A stretch of 64,000 nucleotides of DNA from Neckera pumila (taxonomy: Eukaryota > Streptophyta > Bryopsida > Hypnales > Neckeraceae): NCBI GenBank assembly GCA_963969595.1, contig OZ018411.1, forward strand, positions 6,946,501-7,010,500, given 5' to 3'. A model generated the notes under the pieces. The model saw only the letters and a program-made list of their open reading frames with translations. It did no database searches and was not told the DNA's origin. Position numbers and translations under genes: made by a program. Shown one piece after another: positions 58,471 through 64,000 of the stretch (its first letter is position 1; each line of letters opens with the position of its first letter).

Positions 58471-59438
58471 TCGCGCTGAAGGAAAGCTCAAGCAAGCGCA
58501 ATTGAGCAAACCCAGCGAGGAATCAGTGAATGCCTGCAATCGGGCACAGAAACCAGCGGCAATTTGACGAGAATTAGAGAGGAGAGAGGAAAATCTTAGG
58601 CTGGGGAGCGCATTATCCACTCGTGCCCTGCGTTCTTCCGTGAAAGTTGGCTTGGATGAAAACGGATGAGATAACGTTTCATCCAAAGGGGTGGTTCCAG
58701 GATGGGAATCGGAAATCTAGACTATTTCAAGATCTCAGAAACCCTACACACAGAAGATACGATTGTGGCGTGGAGGGGGATGCTCACCAAGCAAGGGAAG
58801 CAATCTCCCATGACCCAATTTGACACATGTAGAGGTGCAAGTAGAGGGTTCCATGAAGGATCAAGATTTTAGCTTGGTTTCGACTATGAAAATATGAAAT
58901 TTCAAAGCCCTGAAACTAGGTGTATCTGAAATCAACCCTAGATTAGATATTCATGTTGAAAAGGGTTTTACATTTTATGCAAGAATCTAGACATTGTATG
59001 ATAGTTTTGCAAATAGGTCACAATTAGGTGCAATAGCCTTAGAGACATACTGACAGTCATCACACTGCACCTGATGAACACATTGAAAATCAGGCTGGTG
59101 ATAATTTTGAAGAGATTCCTTTTGAGATGTTGCAAATTGTGCATAATCTTTGGGAATCAAGTTCGCAAATATACTTGTCTAAAAGCGTTAACTGCTCGTC
59201 CTGTATACCATCCTCAGATTCCATGTCGTTTGCTTGCTAGCTCCACTGCTGCTTTCGTATTTGACCTAGTTCAAAGTACACTCTCCAGTTGTAAAAAGGC
59301 ATGTTCCATTCCAGAAGAAAGCAGCAAACATTGAACAGCGTTTTGTTTTCTGCAATCTGCAGAGCTTTGAAGAACTCAGCAAACTGAGTAAGTGCCATGT
59401 GAAGATGATTGGAAATTATTCTATGAGCATCGTTCGGC

Positions 59439-59463
59439 GGGTGGGTGGGTGGGTGGGTGGGAG
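59439..59463 (+). repeat. GGGT tandem repeat with G-quadruplex potential
   Basis: GGGTGGGTGGGTGGGT and two further G triplets lie on the plus strand. Six G-triplets with single-base loops satisfy the G-quadruplex pattern. Confidence 0.85.
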
Positions 59464-60309
59464 GACTCTGATGTGAGGAAAACTTTCTAAGACAGTTGAA
59501 AAATATTCTCGAATTTTGAAGCTGCTGGACGGTCTGAGCAGCCATAGAATATACACAGAATATAGATTCCTCTTGGATCACGTTGCGGGAATTTTTCTGT
59601 ACCGGATAGAGAAAATAATGAATGATTCCCTTGTCTTAGTCTCTTCCTTCAGTGGGTCACTCTGCTATTGATTGATCGATCATACATACGGTAGTAAGAA
59701 ATAATCTGAATTCTACACAACTTTTGCTTCTGAAACCAGTAAGTAATGTTTCTACCCATCGTTTTTATAAATCATTGAATCAATCTTAGCATACTTTGAT
59801 CTCCGTCGCTCTTTATCTTTAAATGTTTCTGTTCGAGTTCACAGGTGTTGAAATTCACAAGATATGTTATCTTCCATAACTGCGCTTTCACCCTGTAGTG
59901 TAAGTAATAACTTCGTACTAGTGAAATACTAGAAACGAACAAAAATGGCAGTTCATCAAGTCTGATTGAGAAGCACGCAAGAGAGGTAGAGATCGAATTG
60001 ATCGTTTCTAGCCCTCGTTCAAAGTTTGATGCATACCCACAATTATGAAATATGATCCGTGGACGTATCACCTACCGGACTAAAGCCAACACATGAGATA
60101 GCAGAAAACGAAGGTAACGTACCTCTCGATATCTATCGAGAGGTAGGACCAGTTTTAAGGGAACTAAGGTATGTACGGTACAATACACCCATCATCAGCA
60201 ATGTAAGCCCCTACATTTGCACCAAAAAGCGTCACAAATACTTAAGTTTTGATTACACAGAATGAACCCATTCCAAACATGAGGGTCTTACTACGTGTTG
60301 GATTAAGAC

Positions 60310-60430
60310 AATATTTTGAAATTTCATAACTTGATTCATACAATATCCAAATAATGTGCATGCAATGGAATCCTCTTTCAATTGGCAGTGAGGTAAATAA
60401 CTAGTGACGATTTAAAGCTGCGCATACCTC
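60310..60430 (+). repeat. Dispersed repeat, copy 3
   Basis: ATAACTTGATTCATACAATA, ATCCAAATAATG and TTTCAATTGGCAGTGA are a diverged match to 34225-34385. The following GTGACGA and TGCGCATACCTC resemble 49128-49152. Confidence 0.4.
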
Positions 60431-61599
60431 TAGATCACACAAATTGAATTTGCAAAGCTGTGGTCCCTGGAGTCCTCGGACCCACATTGTACCTCATGTC
60501 ACAGCCAGCCAACACAGGATCATGGGTGACTGAAATATCTCTTGAATGAGTTGATGAAAAGAAAGAATCATCCAAGAAAGGTAACGGAAATACAGATCCG
60601 TGGCACTGGACTCAGTACAGACTGTATGATTTTGCAAACGCTTTAAAACACCAATTGCTTGGTGAAGTATCATATGAGTTCGCTTCTGGCGCTTCAAATT
60701 TTACCAAGTTAGTCCTTCACACGAAAGCCGTTATGCATTGCAGAATTAGACCTGATAATAGGGACATATATACAAATCCCTCGTGGTCTCACTGTCTGTC
60801 ACTGTCTCCCAAGGATGAAGGAACTGTTGCTAATTCCCTGTGAGGGCAATGGGAAATGCTGATTTGAACACAAGGGGAAGTGAAAAGAATTAAACTTCTT
60901 GTGATTACAGTGCAAGTAAAGGCGGTGCAGTATTGAAGAGAGCAATCTCTTGTGAATTTCAAAGTCTAGTTCTACCAGAAACATTATCTAAAGAAAGACG
61001 GGAGATCAATGTATGCTCGGATTGATAGGTTTATGCAAAGCACGGGAAGAAGCAATACGTACACGTGTAGGAAGAAGGCCATATTCGTTAAAATGAGAGA
61101 AACTGGTTGAATTGAGACCTTAAGGCTCTTCGTTTCAAAGATAAGTTGTTGAAGGCAAAAATAAATATAGGCACACTGGAACAATACAATAAATAGATTA
61201 CACATGCAGTGGACAAAGCAAGGTGGAAGCATTTTACATTATGTAATTATAGCATGATTTGTAAGCCAATGATGACCAAATATTCCATAATGATTAAGCC
61301 AAAAAGAATGGTGCATTATAAAAGTGGGTCACTTTACATTGAAGGACATTAACTTCCTTAAAAAACCCATGTACCTATGAATGAAATTTATCTCATGTGC
61401 CTATATGAATACTTTGACTATAGAAGATGAAATGTAGTTTATTCTAAACGATCGAGGGTAAAATTGTAGAGGAAAATATACACACATGGGGCACTCTACC
61501 TTCCCAAAAGATGGTCGTTTTATGTACGGCAATGACTATTCTATTAATAGTAATGATTGTTTTGCAAAGGCAATTCCTCTGTGAATGAGAACCACTACA

Positions 61600-62580
61600 C
61601 TAACCATCGTTCTTAGTGGAAGAACTGGTCCTCGAGGCCTCCTTCGCCTCTTTCTCTGCCTCCAGCACTTTCAGTTTGGCATATCCTCTTAGAATATCCT
61701 CGCGCCGAGTTGGCTTAACGTGCTCAGATGTGTTTCGGAAGGAGCTGAATCCCCCGAGCTTCAGTACGTCCTTCACTTCTCTCCGTCGCTTGCGTTCGAT
61801 CCGAGAATAAATTTCTTCACTGGAAAGAGTTGCAGAAGTTCGAGGAGGCGGTTTTGGTAGCGATCTATGGACAATGTTTACATGTGGATCTACAAATCCA
61901 GCCGAACGCGAGACGTTCAAACGCTGATGCTTCACAAGGACTGGTTTGTGTAGAATAGATACAGTGGAAGGCAACGGACTGCCTCCGCTAGGTTTAGGGG
62001 ACTGGGAGTCGACGATGCCTAGTCGTTGCGGACTCCGAACCTCAGTCCACTCATCGGCTAGAGGCTTCCTTTTCCGATCCCCACTGCTCGAATCTGCTTC
62101 TGGGTAGCTCTTCAGGAGCGAGTCACCTCCTACCTTGGGCGGTTTCAAGACTCCAACATCGAGGTGGACAAGTGATTTGTCACCCTCGTATAGTTTTCGG
62201 TGCGGGTGACTCGGGGTTCGGGGAGTGGGCGACTGCGAACGGAGTCGACTTGGTGCCAAGTCTTTCCACTTCATCAGCGATGGCAAGCAAATCGGGGTCC
62301 TGGGCGGTCCCCGACTTGGCGGGCTGTCCACGGCACCTTCTTCTACATTTCCCTTCGAGAAGTCTATGGCCGCGGAGGCAGCATCCGTTGTAGAGCCAAA
62401 GACAGCAGGCTTCGAATACGATGAGGCCAAGAAGCTTCCCCCTTCTAAGCCGGACCTCCTCGAGAGCGACGCTTCCGATCCGGACAAGAGGCTCCTTGTC
62501 ATAGGCTGTTGGTAATGGAACGAGTGTTGAAGGGGCCCTCCAAACTGAATCCATAGAGGTATCGTAACAGGTCCACACAT
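61600..62580 (-). CDS. Unrecognised Ser/Pro-rich basic protein
   Basis: A single open frame of 326 codons starts at ATG 62580, directly preceded by an in-frame stop (TAA). I do not recognise the family. The N-terminal two thirds are Ser/Pro-rich and probably disordered, with possible proline-directed phosphorylation sites (RSQSPTPRTPSHP, RSPQRLG, SQSPKPSGG). Residues from about 255 are charged and predicted helical (SSEEIYSRIERKRRREVKDV, YAKLKVLEAEKEAKEA). The KRRR cluster could be a nuclear localisation signal. No membrane segment is present. It lies 193 bp downstream of the FCP1-like gene on the same strand. The long uninterrupted frame and base composition above the surroundings support a real gene. 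Confidence 0.6.
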   Translation of the reverse strand: MCGPVTIPLWIQFGGPLQHSFHYQQPMTRSLLSGSEASLSRRSGLEGGSFLASSYSKPAVFGSTTDAASAAIDFSKGNVEEGAVDSPPSRGPPRTPICLPSLMKWKDLAPSRLRSQSPTPRTPSHPHRKLYEGDKSLVHLDVGVLKPPKVGGDSLLKSYPEADSSSGDRKRKPLADEWTEVRSPQRLGIVDSQSPKPSGGSPLPSTVSILHKPVLVKHQRLNVSRSAGFVDPHVNIVHRSLPKPPPRTSATLSSEEIYSRIERKRRREVKDVLKLGGFSSFRNTSEHVKPTRREDILRGYAKLKVLEAEKEAKEASRTSSSTKNDG

Positions 62581-62773
62581 TTATCTTCGGCCCAAAGATA
62601 ATGGAAGACATTATCGCAACACAAGACAAATAACAGTAGTGCAAGAAGACGAAATAAAACACCACAGACAGCAGGACTACATAATGAAATGAAATATGAA
62701 AACTTTAATTATACATAAGAATAAAATATTACAAAAAATACCAATTCACACAATGTACAGTGCCTACTAGAGT

Positions 62774-63655
62774 CTAGGTTGACATGGTGAAGGTCCTTTC
62801 CTCGACATTCTTCTCGGCCTCGGGCTCTATCACTAAATTCATCCCCGGTAGGACATAACGCGATCCTAAATACGCGGCGGATTCCTTCAACCCACTCAAG
62901 AGAAGGTCAACTCTGTACGAGGTTTCCGTCGTGGGGCTCTCCCCAATCCGGTGCGAGTCTACATACTCCCGCAAGCGCCCCGTTGGACAGTCCTCGTGGA
63001 GTTGCGTCAGCCATGGCATGAGCACTCCCATCAGTGCTTGGTCAAACCGCACGTAATGATTCCAGCTCTCTAGAAATATGGCATTTCCGTTCTCATTGAG
63101 GACACTCTTTAAGGGGGAGTCGTCAATTAGAATGGTGATCTCTTTATTAAAAGCCGTTGGATCACCGGGATCTACGAACAAGTGATCATCGAGCACTTTG
63201 AGGAACAACGGCTTGAAGGGACTCCAAGCGTCGTTAAGGAACTTCTTTTTCGAGGTCTCTACCATCCTGCACTTGTCCTGTCCTAGGATGTCGAAGGGAG
63301 ATTTAGAACAGTTTTGGAGCAGAAATCCCGCGATGGGCTCCACGCTCTTCTTCAACATGGAGCTCCAAACTACGACGCGACTAGCGATGCTGGAGACCTC
63401 ATCTAGGAATTCCCTCAAGCCCGGACGAACGAAGACGGCCTTGGTGCCCACCATGGTGGGGTGCCTGTCGCTAAACTGATTATCGTGGACTTCGTATTTT
63501 ATTTTGCCCGTATACTGCGACTTATTTATGCACTCGCATAGCACGCCGTTCAGGTCGAACACAATGTTCAACCACTTCTGTGGCGGCTTAACCACTACTG
63601 AGGACACTCTCCGCGGCACTCTCTCCGCGCGCCCCCCTTGTTCTACCTGATGCAT
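62774..63655 (-). CDS. FCP1/NIF-like HAD family protein with DLNG motif
   Basis: The open frame encodes 293 residues from ATG 63655 (MHQVEQGG). The FCP1 homology domain spans about residues 30-205. Motif I reads FDLNGVLCE, where active phosphatases have DxDxT/V, so the second Asp is Asn. Motif II is in VVVWSSMLKKS and motif III is ILIDDSPLKS. Plant genomes carry a subfamily with this DLNG form, and whether it dephosphorylates proteins is uncertain. The C-terminus (LLSGLKESAAYLGSR) is outside the domain. A second start model is possible: ATG 63804, MKSVLRPKALKQSL, ending CAACAG at 63682 and joined in frame to GTAGAACAAG at 63646. That would need an intron of only 35 bases, unusually short for plants. 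Confidence 0.8.
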   Translation of the reverse strand: MHQVEQGGRAERVPRRVSSVVVKPPQKWLNIVFDLNGVLCECINKSQYTGKIKYEVHDNQFSDRHPTMVGTKAVFVRPGLREFLDEVSSIASRVVVWSSMLKKSVEPIAGFLLQNCSKSPFDILGQDKCRMVETSKKKFLNDAWSPFKPLFLKVLDDHLFVDPGDPTAFNKEITILIDDSPLKSVLNENGNAIFLESWNHYVRFDQALMGVLMPWLTQLHEDCPTGRLREYVDSHRIGESPTTETSYRVDLLLSGLKESAAYLGSRYVLPGMNLVIEPEAEKNVEERTFTMST

Positions 63656-64000
63656 ACATAACACAAGAGAGATGAGGTTACCTGTTGAAACGCAGAATCA
63701 TGAGAGACATAAAACGGCGACAAGCAGAGATTTCCACTAAGCGATTGCAGAACCCCTCTGTTAAGAGATTGTTTGAGAGCTTTCGGACGGAGCACACTTT
63801 TCATTCTTTTGGGCTGGTCACAAGCATGGACAAAGTCAATTCATTAGACACGATTTAGTTAAAAATGTGTCATTCATATTTATTTCAAAATAATATATGA
63901 TACAAGCGTTTTTAGCGTTCGCTGATCACTAGCGGATTTCACACAAGTGCCAACTACCCTCCGTTCCTATCTGTACACTATGCTACTACAAGATGTCACA
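63656..64000. other. Upstream of the FCP1-like gene
   Basis: This is the leader, and possibly an alternative first exon (63804-63682), of the FCP1-like gene. No other feature was recognised before the window edge. Confidence 0.4.

Larger units (their letters stand above)
58471..61599. other. Intergenic, no gene seen
   Basis: The first part is the 5' leader and promoter of the L12 gene. Beyond that there are only short open frames. No domain was recognised. Confidence 0.4.

Noticed and set aside
58471..58686. L12 beginning at the upstream ATG (264 residues)
   Set aside because: The extra part does not resemble a normal transit peptide extension, and the downstream ATG starts a typical one.

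Overview
The window looks like nuclear DNA of a land plant. It is AT-rich and transposon-rich, has spliceosomal GT-AG introns, and carries two plant housekeeping genes: a GH31 heteroglycan glucosidase and a nuclear-encoded chloroplast ribosomal protein L12. Expanded SMI1/KNR4 genes and an FCP1-like HAD protein with a DLNG motif make me lean toward a non-flowering plant such as a bryophyte, but this is a low-confidence guess.

Layout. From 1 to about 22.6 kb there is a segmentally duplicated array of SMI1/KNR4-domain genes. Copy A (462-1050, -) is broken by a 7-bp duplication. Copies B (10328-10936, -) and C (20180-20791, -) are intact. Copy D (about 16936-17260, +) is a deleted, inverted relic carrying a foldback insertion. 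Each unit has the order flank repeat, 3' flank, SMI1 gene, 5' flank. Units B and C can be aligned for kilobases, and their differences expose several MITE insertions with matching empty sites. From 23.7 to 31.4 kb lies one gene, the GH31 glucosidase (HGL1-type), with 20 coding exons reconstructed to 991 codons plus a probable non-coding first exon. From about 31.5 to 57.8 kb I find no intact gene. This stretch holds microsatellites, several MITE families, minisatellites and a decayed PIF/Harbinger transposon with both its transposase and its Myb/SANT-like ORF1. From 57.9 to 64 kb there are three minus-strand genes: chloroplast L12 (57892-58470), an unrecognised Ser/Pro-rich basic protein (61600-62580) and an FCP1/NIF-like HAD protein (62774-63655 or starting further upstream).

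The most unusual signal is a family of inverted-repeat elements whose ends read CCCCTAAAGGACC and which are flanked by TTAA on both sides (6313-7243, 13394-14335, 27228-27452, 36068-36969). A palindromic TTAA target duplication is the hallmark of piggyBac-type transposition, which is not usual for plants. One copy sits in an intron of the glucosidase gene and another is nested inside a TA-flanked MITE. All element boundaries were read by eye; no searches or alignments were run.
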